DNA of 64,000 nt, from the NCBI RefSeq assembly GCF_002940665.1, contig NZ_MIGY01000003.1, positions 725,573 to 789,572 on the forward strand, read 5' to 3'. Position numbers and translations under genes: made by a program. Below the pieces are notes generated by a model. It was not told where the DNA came from and did not search any database. It worked only from the letters and a program-made list of their open reading frames with translations. Origin of the DNA: Xanthomonas arboricola (GTDB lineage Bacteria; Pseudomonadota; Gammaproteobacteria; Xanthomonadales; Xanthomonadaceae). The stretch's first letter is position 1. The number at the start of each line of letters is the position of its first letter. This document shows, piece by piece, positions 30,557-44,452 of the stretch.

Positions 30557-31426
30557 TCAAACCTGTCTCGCGTCCAGCGCATCGAGCAGTGGCGAGTGCG
30601 GCGCACCTTCCACGACCCACGCCCTCAGATGGCCCGGCAACTGCGCCACGGCCTGCTCTGCAGCAGCGCGCGTGGCGAATTCGACGAAACACCCGCCCCC
30701 TGACCCGGTCAAACGCGGCGTCCCGATCCTGGACAGCGCCTGGAACACTGCCTCGATGGCGGATTCACGGCGCCGCAGGACCGGCTCGAACGCATTGTCG
30801 AGCAGAGAACCCGAAGCGAAGTCCGCTATTTTCACGGGCGCAGCATCCCGCGTCAATTCCTGTGATTGAAATAAGACCGGGGTGGGCACGTGAATTCCCG
30901 GATCGACCAGCACGTAGGACGCTGCCGGGAGACCGATCGGGGTCAGTTGCTCGCCGACACCCTCGGCCCAGGCATTGTGCCCGCGCACGAACACCGGCAC
31001 GTCGGCACCCAGCCGCAGCCCCAGCTCGGCCAGCGTGTCGACCGGCAATCCCAGGCCCCACAAGGCATTCAGCGCGACCAGCACGGTGGCGGCATCCGAC
31101 GAGCCGCCGCCGAAGCCGCCGCCGGCAGGGATGCGCTTGTCGACCCGGATGTCGACGCCGGCCTGTGTGCCCGCGCTGGATTGCAGCAAGCGTGCGGCCC
31201 GGATGACCAGGTCATCGGCTTCCGCCACGCCGGGCAGGCTGTCGCCGATGCGCCGGATCAGGCTGTCGTTGCGCACACGAAGATGAATGGTGTCCCCCCA
31301 GTCCAGCAGCCGGAACACGGTCTGCAGCAGGTGGTAGCCATCGGCGCGGCGCCCGACGATCTGCAGGAACAGGTTGAGCTTGGCCGGCGCAGGCCACGCC
31401 GACCAGTCCGTCTCCACCGCGGACAT
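30557..31426 (-). CDS. ispE: 4-diphosphocytidyl-2-C-methyl-D-erythritol kinase
   Basis: 289 residues, GHMP kinase of the MEP isoprenoid pathway. Substrate Lys in [13 protein letters not shown] loop [15 protein letters not shown], and C-terminal [12 protein letters not shown] choose the ATG at 31426, which overlaps the lolB stop by one base (TGATG). A GTG six codons upstream (31444) is possible. tRNA-Gln follows after 3 nt. Confidence 0.95.
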   Translation of the reverse strand: MSAVETDWSAWPAPAKLNLFLQIVGRRADGYHLLQTVFRLLDWGDTIHLRVRNDSLIRRIGDSLPGVAEADDLVIRAARLLQSSAGTQAGVDIRVDKRIPAGGGFGGGSSDAATVLVALNALWGLGLPVDTLAELGLRLGADVPVFVRGHNAWAEGVGEQLTPIGLPAASYVLVDPGIHVPTPVLFQSQELTRDAAPVKIADFASGSLLDNAFEPVLRRRESAIEAVFQALSRIGTPRLTGSGGGCFVEFATRAAAEQAVAQLPGHLRAWVVEGAPHSPLLDALDARQV

Positions 31427-32079
31427 CAGGGCGATACCGTCCACTGATCGACCAGCAAGCGCACCTTGGCCTCGCCGTTGCGGGCTTCGATGCGCTGCGG
31501 CAGCTGGGGTTGGCCGGCGCCGGCCGGCGCCCAGGCGAGAAAGTCGATCGTCCAGCCATCCTGCTGCACGGTACGCGGCCGCCCGGCCGCATCCAGGGCC
31601 ACGCGTTCGGCGCCCGCGTCGGCGATGCGCAGCGCGCGGACCCAGTCCGGCATCTGGTTGACCGGGATGGTCCAGCCGGTCGCTTCCAGCAGCACCTGCT
31701 CGGCATCCGGACCGCTGCGCGGACCGCCTTCCAGCCCTTCCAGGCGTCCGGCGCCGCTGGCGGTGTCGCCGGTGAGCACCCAGCTCTGCCGGGTCACCGG
31801 CGCGCTGAGCTGCACGCGGTACCGCGCACCGTCCTGCTGCCAGTCGATGCGGCCGCTACCGCCGTTGCTGCCCTTGCTGATCGCCACCCGACCCTGGAAC
31901 GACCAGGTCGGATGCGCCTGCAGCCAGGCCTGACGTGCGGCTTCGGCCTGACGCGCACCCTCGGAGACCTGCTCGACCACCGCGGCGCCACTGCCCTGCC
32001 CGCGCGGCACGCTGACGCAGGCCGACAGCCCGACCAGCACCAGCCCGCTCAGGGCCAGTGTTCGGATCGCCCTGCTCAT
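31426..32079 (-). CDS. lolB: Outer-membrane lipoprotein insertion protein LolB
   Basis: 217-residue lipoprotein. Signal peptide with lipobox LSAC and lipidated Cys21, then a LolB-type beta-barrel domain ([22 protein letters not shown]...). It accepts lipoproteins from LolA and inserts them into the outer membrane. Coupled to both neighbours: ATGA overlap with the TPR gene upstream, TGATG with ispE downstream. Confidence 0.9.
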   Translation of the reverse strand: MSRAIRTLALSGLVLVGLSACVSVPRGQGSGAAVVEQVSEGARQAEAARQAWLQAHPTWSFQGRVAISKGSNGGSGRIDWQQDGARYRVQLSAPVTRQSWVLTGDTASGAGRLEGLEGGPRSGPDAEQVLLEATGWTIPVNQMPDWVRALRIADAGAERVALDAAGRPRTVQQDGWTIDFLAWAPAGAGQPQLPQRIEARNGEAKVRLLVDQWTVSP

Positions 32080-33764
32080 AGCCCGAATTTTTCCACCGCG
32101 CGTTGCAGCGCACGGTTGTCCGGATCCAGACGCCGCGCCTCATCGAAGTAGCGCCGCGCTTCATCCTGCTTGCCGCTGACCCATAGCACTTCGCCCACAT
32201 GCGCTGCGATTTCCGGATCCTTGACCAGCGCCCAGGCGCGGCGCAGCTGTACCAGGGCTTCCTTGGTGCGGCCCATGCGATACAGCACCCAGCCGTAACT
32301 GTCGACGATGGCCGGGTTGTCCGGGTCGGCGGTGCGGGCGCGGTCGATCAGCGCCAGCGCTTCCTTGTAGCGGGTGGTGCGGTCGGCCAGGGTATAGCCC
32401 AGTGCATTCAGCGCCGCCACGTTTTCCGGTTCGGCCACCAGGATCTTGCGCAGATCGGCCTCGGCACGCGCGACATCGTCGCGGCGCTCCCAGGCCAGAC
32501 CACGGGCGTACAACAGCGCGCCGTCGTCCGGATAGGCGGCCAGGCCGCGCTCGAAGGCATCCAGTTCGCCCGCTGCGTCGTCGGCGCGCTGGTGCAACTC
32601 GGCTTCGAGCACGTAGGCGTCGCGACGCGCGTCGTCGTCGGCGCTGGCATCGCTCTGCAATGCGCGCGCTTCGGCGAGCGCCTCGGGCTTGCGGCCCAGC
32701 TCGTACAGGGCGCTGGCGGCGCGCAGGCGCGCTTCGCTCAGCTGCGGCCCCCCGGGCACGCCGCGATACCACTCCACCGCCTCGTCGTAGCGCTTGAGGA
32801 ATTCGGCGATCTTGCCGAGCAGCAGGCGGCGGTCCGGGTCGGGCTTGGCGGCATTGCTCCTGAGCTCGCCGTACAGCGCCTCCAGCGCGGTGCGATCCTT
32901 TTCCTTGGCCAGCATGGAGGCACGCAGCCCGTAGGTCTGGGTGTCCTGAGGTCCGGTCGACAACACCCGTGCGGCGGCCTCGGTCTGCCCCATGGCATCG
33001 TAAGCAAAGGCCAGCGCGCCTCGCAGTTCGGAATCCTTGACCGCCTGTGGCTCGACGTTCTTCAGCAGTGCCAGCGCTTCGTCGTTCTTGCCTTCCTGTT
33101 GCAGCTGGGTGGCGTGCAACAAGGCCACGCGCGGCTCTTCGGGGAAGCGGCGCACCACCTCGTCGACGATGCGCTTGGCCAGCGCCGGGCGCTCCATGCG
33201 CAGGGCGAGCCGGCCGAATTCCTGCCAGGCTTCGATCTGATTGGGGATGGCGCCGGCCTTGACCAGATCTTCGAGTACGTCGGCCGAGGCTTCCGGCTCG
33301 CGCCCGCCATTGGCCAGGGCGATCAGGGCGAAGCGCCAGCCGCGCGGGTCGGGTTCCTTGAGCAGGCCGAGCAGATCGCGGCGGGCGGTACGCAAGTCGT
33401 TGCGGCGCAAGGCCAGCGAGGCTTCGGTACTGCGCATGGACATCGATGAGGGTGCGCGGGCGCGCCACAGCGCCAGGGCCTCGATCGCGCGCGGGTCGTC
33501 ATTGGCCAGCATGGCGATGCGGGCGGCGCGTTCGGCCAGCCCGGCGTCGCCGGCCTCGGCCTTGGCGGCGTCCAGGTAGGCGCGGGCGGCATCGTCCAAC
33601 TGCCCGGCCTGCAAGGCGAATTCGCCGGCGAGCACCGGCTCCAGCGAGGTGGTGCCGGCGCGAGCGGACGGCGGCGCGGGCGGTGCCTTCTTGGGTGCTG
33701 CAGTGGCACTGGCGGAGACTGCGGCCAGCAAAAGAACACACAGGATGCGAATCGGTACAGGCAT
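32076..33764 (-). CDS. Exported tetratricopeptide-repeat protein
   Basis: 562 residues from the ATG at 33764. N-terminal signal peptide ([18 protein letters not shown]), Pro/Ala-rich linker, then many TPR-like helix pairs; the clearest are near the C-terminus ([47 protein letters not shown]). Probably a periplasmic or outer-membrane-facing scaffold. Its overlap with lolB suggests an envelope role, but no partner can be named. A TTG three codons upstream is an unlikely alternative start. Confidence 0.8.
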   Translation of the reverse strand: MPVPIRILCVLLLAAVSASATAAPKKAPPAPPSARAGTTSLEPVLAGEFALQAGQLDDAARAYLDAAKAEAGDAGLAERAARIAMLANDDPRAIEALALWRARAPSSMSMRSTEASLALRRNDLRTARRDLLGLLKEPDPRGWRFALIALANGGREPEASADVLEDLVKAGAIPNQIEAWQEFGRLALRMERPALAKRIVDEVVRRFPEEPRVALLHATQLQQEGKNDEALALLKNVEPQAVKDSELRGALAFAYDAMGQTEAAARVLSTGPQDTQTYGLRASMLAKEKDRTALEALYGELRSNAAKPDPDRRLLLGKIAEFLKRYDEAVEWYRGVPGGPQLSEARLRAASALYELGRKPEALAEARALQSDASADDDARRDAYVLEAELHQRADDAAGELDAFERGLAAYPDDGALLYARGLAWERRDDVARAEADLRKILVAEPENVAALNALGYTLADRTTRYKEALALIDRARTADPDNPAIVDSYGWVLYRMGRTKEALVQLRRAWALVKDPEIAAHVGEVLWVSGKQDEARRYFDEARRLDPDNRALQRAVEKFGL

Positions 33765-33829
33765 CGGGGGCAACCGGGCCGTAAAATGGGGCCCTGAATG
33801 GCCGCCAGCTTATCGCAAGCAACTGAACA

Positions 33830-35105
33830 ATGACGTTGTGGGTGCTCGGACTGAATCACCAGACCGCACCTGTGGACCTGCGCGAACGCGCGGCGTTCGC
33901 AGGTGACGCGCTGCCGCGCGCGCTCGAGTCCCTGTGCGCGCTGCCGCAGGTGCGCGAAGCCGCGCTGCTGTCCACCTGCAACCGCACCGAGCTGTATGCG
34001 ATGTCCGACGACCCGCACAGCCTGGTGACCTGGCTGGAGACCCACGCGCCAGGCTTGAGCGGCTATCTGTACCAGCATCAGGAGGAAGCGGCGGTGCGCC
34101 ACCTGTTCCGCGTCGCCACCGGGCTGGACTCGATGGTGCTGGGCGAGCCGCAGATCCTGGGCCAGGTGAAGGACGCCTGGGCAGTGGCGCGTGCCCACGG
34201 CGCACTGGGCAGTGGGCTGGACCGCCTGTTCCAGCAGACCTTTTCGGTCGCCAAGCGGGCGCGTACCGATACCCGCGTTGGTGCCAATCCGGTGTCGGTG
34301 GCCTCCACCGCGGTGCGACTGGCGCAGGAATCCTTCGCGCGGCTCAACGAATCCACCGTGCTGCTGATCGGCGCGGGCGAAACCATCGAGCTGGCCGCCA
34401 AGCACCTGAGCGAAGGCCGCGTGCGCCGCTTGTTGATCGCCAATCGCACGCTTGCGCATGCGCAGACGCTGGCCAGCCAGCACGGCGGTTACGCCCTGCC
34501 GCTGACCGATCTGGACCGCCACCTGGCAGAGGCCGACGTGGTGTTCTCGGCCACCGCCGCGCGCGAGCCGATCGTGACGCGCGCGCAGGTGGAACTGGCG
34601 CTGCGCGCACGCAAACGCAAGCCGATGCTGCTGTTCGACCTGGCGGTGCCGCGCGATATCGAAGCCTCGGTGGCCGAGCTCGGCGACGCCTACCTGTACA
34701 CCGTGGACGATCTGGAACGCGCGGTGGAAGACAACCGCCGCGGCCGCCGTGAAGCTGCCGACCAGGCCGAAGCCATCATCGACCTGCAGGTGGCACGCTA
34801 TGTCGAAGCCTTGCAGGCCAATGCGCGCCAGGCGCCGCTCAAGCGCTTGCGCGCGTTCGGCGACAGCACCCGCGACGAACTGCTGGCCAAGGCACGCCAG
34901 CAGTTGCACCACGGCAGGCCGGCCGACGAAGTGCTGGAACAGCTGGCGCACGCGCTGACCAATCGCCTGCTGCATCCGCCCACCGCCGCGCTGCGCGAGG
35001 CCGCGCTCAACAACGACCTGGAATTGACCAGCGCGGCCGACCGGCTGTTCCCGGAAAAGCCGGGTTACCAACATCCCCCTGTAGCCACCCCGATCGTGAG
35101 GACCG

Positions 35106-35128
<23 letters not shown>
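33830..35128 (+). CDS. hemA: Glutamyl-tRNA reductase
   Basis: 432 residues. First step of C5 tetrapyrrole synthesis, reducing glutamyl-tRNA to glutamate-1-semialdehyde. Catalytic Cys50 in [33 protein letters not shown] Rossmann segment [17 protein letters not shown]; helical dimerisation domain. Divergent from the TPR-lolB-ispE unit. Its 3' end overlaps prfA by 23 nt. Confidence 0.97.
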
Positions 35129-36187
<1,059 letters not shown>

Positions 36188-36191
<4 letters not shown>

Positions 36192-37894
36192 GTGCGCAGG
36201 TCCCGCGCGAGCTGCTGCAGCTGCGCGAGGCGGTGCGACGCCAGCCGGGCGATTTCATCGCCTGGCTGATGCTGGCCGACGCCGAACTCGGCATGGGCGC
36301 AATCGCTGCCGGCGAGGCCGCGGTGCAACGCGCGCTTGCACTGCAGCCGGGCCACCCGGAAGCGCTGGCGCGGCTTGGCCGGGTGCGCTGGACACAGCAA
36401 CGGCATGCCGACGCGGCAACGCTGTTGCAGCAGGCATCGGACCTGGTGCCGCAGCATCCGGGCATCGCGTTGTGGCTTGGGCATGCATTGGAAGATGCAG
36501 GCCAGGCCGAAGCTGCCGCGGCCGCGTATACGCGTGCGCACCAGTTGCTGCCCGACGAGCCGTACATCACTGCGCAACTGCTCAACTGGCGACGCCGCCT
36601 GTGCGATTGGCGCGAGCTGGATGCGCTCGCTGCGCAGGTGCGCAGCGCCGTGGCGCAAGGCGCTGCTGCGGTGGAACCGTTCGCCTTTCTCAGCGAGGAC
36701 GCCAGCGCTGCCGAACAGCTGGCGTGTGCACGGACGCGCGCGCAGGCAGTGGCCACGATGTTGCGCCCGCTACCGCCAACTGCCGTGCGCAGCCAGGGCG
36801 CGTTACGGCTCGGCTTCGTTTCCAACGGGTTTGGTGCGCATCCCACCGGCGTGCTGACGGTCGCGTTGTTCGAAGCGCTAAAGCGCCGGCAGCCTGCGCT
36901 GCAGCTGCATCTGTTCGCCACCAGCCACGACGACCGCAGCGAAATTCGCGCGCGCCTGACGCAAGCCACCACGCTGCACGATGTCACCGAGTTCGGGCAC
37001 CTGGCCAGCGCGCAGCACATCCGCGACCAGGGCATCGATCTGCTGTTCGACCTGCGCGGCTGGGGCGGCGGCGGGCGCCCGGAAGTGTTCGCACTGCGAC
37101 CTGCGCCGCTGCAGCTCAACTGGCTGGCCTATCCGGGAACGTCGGGCGCGCCGTGGATGGACTATGTGCTGGGCGATGCGTTTGCGCTGCCGCCGTCGCT
37201 GGAGCCGTTCTACCGCGAGCGCGTGCTGCGCTTGAACGGTGCGTTTCAGCCGTCGGACACCTCGCGCGTGGTCGCCGAACCGCCGTCGCGGACGCAGTGC
37301 GGCTTGCCCGAGCATGGCGTGGTGCTGTGTTGCTTCAACAACAGCTACAAGCTCAATCCACGCAGCATGGCGCGCATGTTGGCGGTGTTGCGTGCGGCGC
37401 CGGGCAGCGTGCTGTGGCTGTTGTCCGGGCCGGGCGAGGCCGACGCGCGCCTGCGTGCGGTGGCGCAGGCACAAGGCGTGGATGCGCAGCGCCTGGTCTT
37501 CATGCCGAAGCTGCCGCACGCGCAGTATCTGGCGCACTACCGGCATGCGGACCTGTTCCTGGATACGCATCCGTACAACGCGCATACCACCGCATCGGAT
37601 GCGTTATGGGCGGGTTGCCCGGTGCTGACGACGCCCGGCGAGACATTTGCCGCGCGCGTGGCCGGCAGCCTGAACCATCATCTGGGGCTGGATGAGATGA
37701 ATGTGACCGATGACGCTGCGTTCGTGGCCAAGGCGGTGGCGGTGGCGGGTGACCCAGCGGTGTTGCGTGCGCTGCGGGAGCGGGTGGCGGAGCGTCGGCG
37801 CGAGTCGGGCGTGTTCGATATGGATGGGTTTGCCGACGGGTTCGCGGAACTGATGCACGCACTCGCGCGCCAACATGGTTGGTCAGGTAACTAG
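36188..37894 (+). CDS. GT41 O-GlcNAc transferase homologue (XcOGT type)
   Basis: 568 residues starting at GTG 36188 inside the prfA stop (GTGA). N-terminal TPR region (about 1-195) and two Rossmann-like lobes of a GT-B glycosyltransferase. Residues match the numbering I know for the crystallised X. campestris OGT (XCC0866, 568 aa): His218 in GAHPTG, proposed as catalytic, and Lys388 in NNSYKLNP, contacting UDP. It is homologous to eukaryotic nuclear OGT and plant SPINDLY. Sugar donor and protein targets in bacteria remain uncertain. Confidence 0.93.
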
Positions 37895-37940
37895 CGGGCT
37901 GCTTGCCTTTTTCAAGGTAAATGGCTGTCTTCCGCTGTAC

Positions 37941-37972
37941 CCTCACCCCAACCTCTTTCCCGGGGGGTGAGG
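37941..37972. repeat. Inverted repeat downstream of the OGT gene
   Basis: CCTCACCCC (37941-37949) and GGGGTGAGG (37964-37972), perfect 9-bp arms around a 14-nt pyrimidine-rich loop. May be a dispersed repeat or a weak terminator of hemA-prfA-OGT. The rest of the 158-nt interval shows nothing. Confidence 0.5.
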
Positions 37973-38052
37973 AGCTCGAGAGCGACTCGTCCGTTGTGCG
38001 GCTTCACGCCGTGGTGCTGTACCCGGTCGTCCCGGCTCGCTAGGCTTGGGGC

Positions 38053-38571
38053 ATGCCTTCCACTCCCGACTTCATTCCCTTGCACCTGTGCGTGCTGACG
38101 GTGTCCGACAGCCGCACACTGGCCGACGATCGCTCCGGCGACTATCTGGCCGATGCCCTCACCCACGACGGTCACGTGCTGCACGAGCGCGCCTTGTGTC
38201 CGGACGATCGCTACCGCATGCGCGCGATCGTCTCTGCGTGGATCGCCGATGCGCAGGTCGACGGCATCCTGATCACTGGCGGCACCGGCTTCACCGGCCG
38301 TGACAGCACGCCGGAGGCGATCACGCCGTTGCTGGACAAGACCATGCCCGGTTTCGGCGAGTTGTTCCGCGCGGTCAGTGTCGACGAAATCGGCACCTCG
38401 TCGCTGCAGTCGCGCGCATTTGCGGGGCTGGCCAATCACAGCTTCGTGTTCTGCCTGCCCGGCTCCACCTCGGCCTGCCGCACCGCCTGGGAAAAGATCG
38501 TGCGTGCGCAACTGGATGCGCGTACCACACCGTGCAATCTGGCGACATTGCGTCCACGTCTGGGCGAATAG
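38053..38571 (+). CDS. moaB: Molybdenum cofactor biosynthesis protein MoaB
   Basis: 172 residues of the MogA/MoaB fold: LCVLTVSDSRTLADDRSGDYL at the start, ILITGGTGFTGRDSTPEAI as the molybdopterin-binding loop and FCLPGSTSACRTAWEKI near the C-terminus. It probably adenylates molybdopterin. No other mo-genes are in the window. Confidence 0.9.
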   Translation: MPSTPDFIPLHLCVLTVSDSRTLADDRSGDYLADALTHDGHVLHERALCPDDRYRMRAIVSAWIADAQVDGILITGGTGFTGRDSTPEAITPLLDKTMPGFGELFRAVSVDEIGTSSLQSRAFAGLANHSFVFCLPGSTSACRTAWEKIVRAQLDARTTPCNLATLRPRLGE

Positions 38572-38603
38572 CCTGCGCGCTCTCCACACGTGTCGGAACG
38601 CGC

Positions 38604-39386
38604 ATGTCGCACCTGAAACGCAAGGCCTACAAGAAGCTGCTGGCACCGCTGCAGCTGGAACTGGTCACCATGGCGCGCTGGCTGCGCCATACCAACCAGC
38701 GCGCGCTGGTGCTGGTGGAAGGCCGCGACACCGCCGGCAAGGGCGGTGTGATCCAGGCCATCGCCAGCCATCTCAACCCGCGCCAGTGCCGGGTGGTGGC
38801 GTTGCCGACACCCAACGACCGCGAAAGCACGCAATGGTATTTCCAGCGCTATGTGGCGCACCTGCCGGCGGCCGGCGAGCTGGTGCTGATGGATCGCAGC
38901 TGGTACAACCGCGCCGGCGTGGAACGGGTGATGGGCTATTGCACCGACGCGCAGTACGACGCGTTTCTGGAACAGGCGCCGCGCTTCGAGCAACTGCTGG
39001 TCGACGACGGCATCCTGCTGTTCAAGTACTGGTTGTGCGTGGATCAGGCCGAGCAGGAACGGCGCTTTGCCGAACGCCAGGAAGATCCGCTCAAGGGCTG
39101 GAAGCTGTCGCCGGTGGATCTGCAGTCACGCAGCAAGTACGAGGACTACACCGCCGCGCGCGAGCGCATGCTCGCGGTGACGCATACCCCGGACGCGCCA
39201 TGGACGCTGGTGGATTTCCACGACCAGAAGCGCGGCCGACTGAGCCTGATCCGCAATCTGCTGGATCGGCTCCCCGACACCGCGGTGCCCGATGACACGC
39301 TGCAGTTGCCGCCGTTGCACGGCAAACCGCACAAGGAACGTTATGGCGTGCTGGAACCGATCGACGGTTACGCCGGCCAGTCCTGA
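38604..39386 (+). CDS. ppk2: PPK2-family polyphosphate kinase
   Basis: 260 residues from the ATG at 38604 (MSHLKRKAYKKLLAPLQ). Walker A EGRDTAGKGG at 39-48, a lid with RESTQWYFQRY and Walker B-type LVLMDRSWYNRAGVERVMG. A one-domain PPK2 that transfers phosphate between polyphosphate and nucleotides. The preferred nucleotide cannot be told from sequence alone. Its 3' end overlaps the convergent gene by 19 bp. Confidence 0.88.
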   Translation: MSHLKRKAYKKLLAPLQLELVTMARWLRHTNQRALVLVEGRDTAGKGGVIQAIASHLNPRQCRVVALPTPNDRESTQWYFQRYVAHLPAAGELVLMDRSWYNRAGVERVMGYCTDAQYDAFLEQAPRFEQLLVDDGILLFKYWLCVDQAEQERRFAERQEDPLKGWKLSPVDLQSRSKYEDYTAARERMLAVTHTPDAPWTLVDFHDQKRGRLSLIRNLLDRLPDTAVPDDTLQLPPLHGKPHKERYGVLEPIDGYAGQS

Positions 39387-40594
39387 GAGATCTCGTCGCT
39401 GGCGGCGGTGGCGCGTGGCAAGGGATACAGGCCGGCCTGACGCTCGGCCTGCTCGGCCTGCAGCACCAGCTGACTCAGGCGCTGACTGAACAACTGGATG
39501 AAACCGCGGTGCAGCGGGCGCATCGCTTCGATGTAATCCACATCGTCGGCCTGCGGGCCGAGCGGGCTGCAGGACGACAGCAGCACTTCGTCCAGGCGTA
39601 GCGTGCTGTCGGGCAGATGCACCAGCGCGGCGCGGCGCAGCCAGTCGCGCAGACCCTGGCGGTACTCGGCGGCCAGGATGTAGGCCACCTCGACCTGATC
39701 CAGGTCCACATCCGGATTCCACGCCAGCACCTGGATGACCTGCGAGCGCTCGTCCAGCATGCGGCTTTCGGCCACCAGGCCCTGCAATTGCTGCAGCAGG
39801 CGCCACTGGACGTCGGCGGCCTCGCGCTGCGGGGCCGGCATGGCCTCGATCGCCAGCGCCAGGCGGCGTGCGAACAGCGCCGGCACCTCGGCCAGGACGA
39901 TCGGGCCGGCATCGGCGCCGAGCAGGAAACGCTCGGTACGCAGCGTGGCGGTGTCGGGCAGGTAGCCGTCCTGCAGCGGGCGCATCACGCCGTGGTCGAG
40001 CAGCGACAGCACCACATCCAGCCAGTAGCGACGCTCCTGTTGCAGCGCGCGGTTGGCGGTGGCGTTCTGCCAGGCCGGACGGACATCGTCCAGGCGCGCG
40101 ATGCAGGCCTGGGCGTCCAGGTGATCCCAGGGCGCGCGGGTGGCGTCGTCGGGATCGAAATTCTCCACGCTGAGCATGCCGCCGCCGAAGCGATGCCAGG
40201 CGGCACCGCGCTGGGTGCCGGCAGGATCGGGCCTGGCCGATAGCGGCACAGCGGTGGCCGGACGCAACAGCGCAGCGTAGGCGTCGGCCCAGCAATCGGG
40301 CAGACGCGCCGACAACGGATAGCTGGCCGCGGACGACCCCAGGCCGTGATGTGCGAGCTTCAGGCTCCACAGCACCGCACCGATCACGATGCCGCCGAAA
40401 ATCCAGGCCAGCAGCCAGCTGGTGGCCGCCTGTCCAGGCTGCAGCACACGGGTCTGCGGCTGCAAAAACAGCAACCAGCCGCTGCCCGCCACGATGCCCA
40501 GATATAACCATGGCACGAGCCGGGCCAGGTGACGGTTGCGGCGGTGGGCAGGCAGTTCGCGCCCGTCGGTGTGATCTTGAGATGGAGCAGCCAT
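39368..40594 (-). CDS. Conserved membrane-anchored protein, function unknown
   Basis: 408 residues; I do not recognise the family. The ATG at 40594 is preceded by AGGGGG at 6 nt. Two N-terminal transmembrane helices (about 26-44 and 57-78) are followed by about 330 soluble residues with many Leu/Gln/Arg helices and repeated CW/WH-type aromatic positions. No enzyme motif is seen. This topology, a hairpin anchor with a large cytoplasmic helical part, would suit a scaffold or a secretion accessory protein, but that is speculation. Confidence 0.6.
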   Translation of the reverse strand: MAAPSQDHTDGRELPAHRRNRHLARLVPWLYLGIVAGSGWLLFLQPQTRVLQPGQAATSWLLAWIFGGIVIGAVLWSLKLAHHGLGSSAASYPLSARLPDCWADAYAALLRPATAVPLSARPDPAGTQRGAAWHRFGGGMLSVENFDPDDATRAPWDHLDAQACIARLDDVRPAWQNATANRALQQERRYWLDVVLSLLDHGVMRPLQDGYLPDTATLRTERFLLGADAGPIVLAEVPALFARRLALAIEAMPAPQREAADVQWRLLQQLQGLVAESRMLDERSQVIQVLAWNPDVDLDQVEVAYILAAEYRQGLRDWLRRAALVHLPDSTLRLDEVLLSSCSPLGPQADDVDYIEAMRPLHRGFIQLFSQRLSQLVLQAEQAERQAGLYPLPRATAASDEISQDWPA

Positions 40595-40678
40595 ACATTC
40601 CCCCTGCACGCCTGATCGCGCTGACAAGGTTATCGGCGACGCATCGCAAGTCTGTTGCCCTGCTCCGGTGGCAGCGAC

Positions 40679-40945
40679 TCAGCCAGTTACAAATTCTTCA
40701 GTCGGCGGCGGCGCGCACGGCGTGCGTGTCACCGCCGCGACCCTGGCCGCCGGCGGGCCTTGCCATAACCAGGTCTCCAGCGCGCCCAGCGCGGCGTCGG
40801 GCCCGGCAGCGACCACTTCCACGCTGCCGTCGGGCTGGTTGCGCGCATGCCCACGCAGGCCCAGCGCAACCGCGCGCTCGCGGGTGAAGGCGCGGAACCA
40901 CACGCCCTGCACCACGCCGGTGACGATAAAGCGCGCCGCCTGCAT
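40679..40945 (-). CDS. acyP: Acylphosphatase
   Basis: 88 residues with the anion-binding motif GVVQGVWFRAFT (catalytic Arg18) and Asn36 in HARNQPDGS. Hydrolyses acyl phosphates. Its ATG overlaps the stop of the upstream tlpA-like gene (TGATG). Confidence 0.93.
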   Translation of the reverse strand: MQAARFIVTGVVQGVWFRAFTRERAVALGLRGHARNQPDGSVEVVAAGPDAALGALETWLWQGPPAARVAAVTRTPCAPPPTEEFVTG

Positions 40946-41549
40946 CAGCCGGACTTGCCGGTGATGCCCACCGCCGTTTCGATGTCGCGTGCAGTCACCG
41001 GGCCAAGGAACTGCTTGGCGAGCTTGCCGTCCGGCCCGATCAGATACGTCATCGGCAACCCGCGCGGCGTGGCGAAGTCCTGCGGCGGCTGGTAGGGGTC
41101 GAGGATCGCGATCGGGTACGACACCGGGTGGTCCTTCAGGAACGCCTGCATGTCGGCGCTGCTGATGTCTTCATAGGCCAGGCCCACCACTTCGATGGTG
41201 TCGCGCATGGTGTGCAGCGCCGACAGCTCGGGCATTTCCTTCAGGCATGGCGCGCACCATGTGGCCCAGAAATTGACCACCACCCACTTGCCGCGATGCG
41301 CGGCCAGGTCATAGGCCTCGCCGGTCACGGTCGGCAGCGACAGCTTGGGCATCTCGGCGGTCTGCTGCACCACCGAGGTGTCGGTTGGGCTGGCCGGGTC
41401 GGCGGGGGCGGCCGGCGTTTGCGGTGTCTGTGCGGTGGTCGCCGGCGCTGCACCGCCAGCGGCGGGCGTGCCCTCGCCGGTGGGTTTGCAGGCGGTCAGC
41501 AACACCAGCGGCAACAGCAGCGCACAGGCGCCGCGCACAAGGCGCACGG

Positions 41550-41553
<4 letters not shown>
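40945..41553 (-). CDS. TlpA-family thiol-disulfide lipoprotein
   Basis: 202 residues. Signal peptide with lipobox LTAC (Cys22), an Ala/Pro/Thr-rich linker (30-60), then a thioredoxin-fold domain with WCAPC (Cys100/Cys103) and the cis-Pro segment GLPMTYLIG. Predicted membrane-attached periplasmic reductase or cytochrome-maturation type oxidoreductase. It overlaps the YihY gene upstream by ATGA and acyP downstream by one base. Confidence 0.9.
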
Positions 41554-43877
<2,324 letters not shown>

Positions 43878-43962
43878 CCCGCTTGGGCAGCACCCGCGCC
43901 GGGGTCGTATCATGACGGCCCTCGCGCGGCCTGCACCGCGCCCGTTTGAAGGACCCGCAGCA

Positions 43963-44448
43963 ATGGAAGACCTCCTGATCGTCACCACCGGTGGCACGAT
44001 CGACAAGATCTACTTCGACGACAAATCGGACTACCAGATCGGCGACCCGCAGATCGGCCAGATCCTCAAGGAGCTGGGTGTGACCTTCCGCTTCTCGGTG
44101 ATTCCGATCATCCGCAAGGATTCGCTGCACATCACCGCTGCCGACCGCGAACTGGTGCGCGCCACCATCGCCGCCCAGCCGACGCGCCACGTGCTGATCA
44201 CCCACGGCACCGACTCGATGGTGGAAACCGGCAAGGTGCTGCAGTCGATCGCCGACAAGACCATCGTGATGACCGGCGCGCTCAATCCGGCGCGCTTTCG
44301 CGGCTCCGATGCCGAGTTCAACATCGGCTGCGCGGTCGGCGCGGTGCAGTCGCTGCCGGCCGGCGTGTACATCGCCATGAACGGGCGCATCTGGAATCCG
44401 GACAAGGTGCGCAAGAACGTCGCCGCCAACCGCTTCGAATCGCTCTGA
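43963..44448 (+). CDS. Single-domain asparaginase-like protein
   Basis: 161 residues from the ATG at 43963 (MEDLLIVTTGGTIDKIYFDD). It corresponds only to the N-terminal domain of type I/II asparaginases (about 330 aa): nucleophile Thr12 in TTGGTID and the HGTD pair Thr83/Asp84. I do not see the catalytic lysine that follows in full-length enzymes, and the C-terminal domain is missing. The frame is intact with a normal stop, so it looks like a small family member rather than a fresh truncation. Substrate unknown. The YbaK gene follows after 4 nt. Confidence 0.75.
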   Translation: MEDLLIVTTGGTIDKIYFDDKSDYQIGDPQIGQILKELGVTFRFSVIPIIRKDSLHITAADRELVRATIAAQPTRHVLITHGTDSMVETGKVLQSIADKTIVMTGALNPARFRGSDAEFNIGCAVGAVQSLPAGVYIAMNGRIWNPDKVRKNVAANRFESL

Positions 44449-44452
44449 CGCC

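Noticed and set aside
43963-44448. Asparaginase-like gene as a pseudogene
   Set aside because: The frame is intact, well spaced before ybaK and ends in a normal stop with no trailing homologous sequence, so a short family member is more likely.
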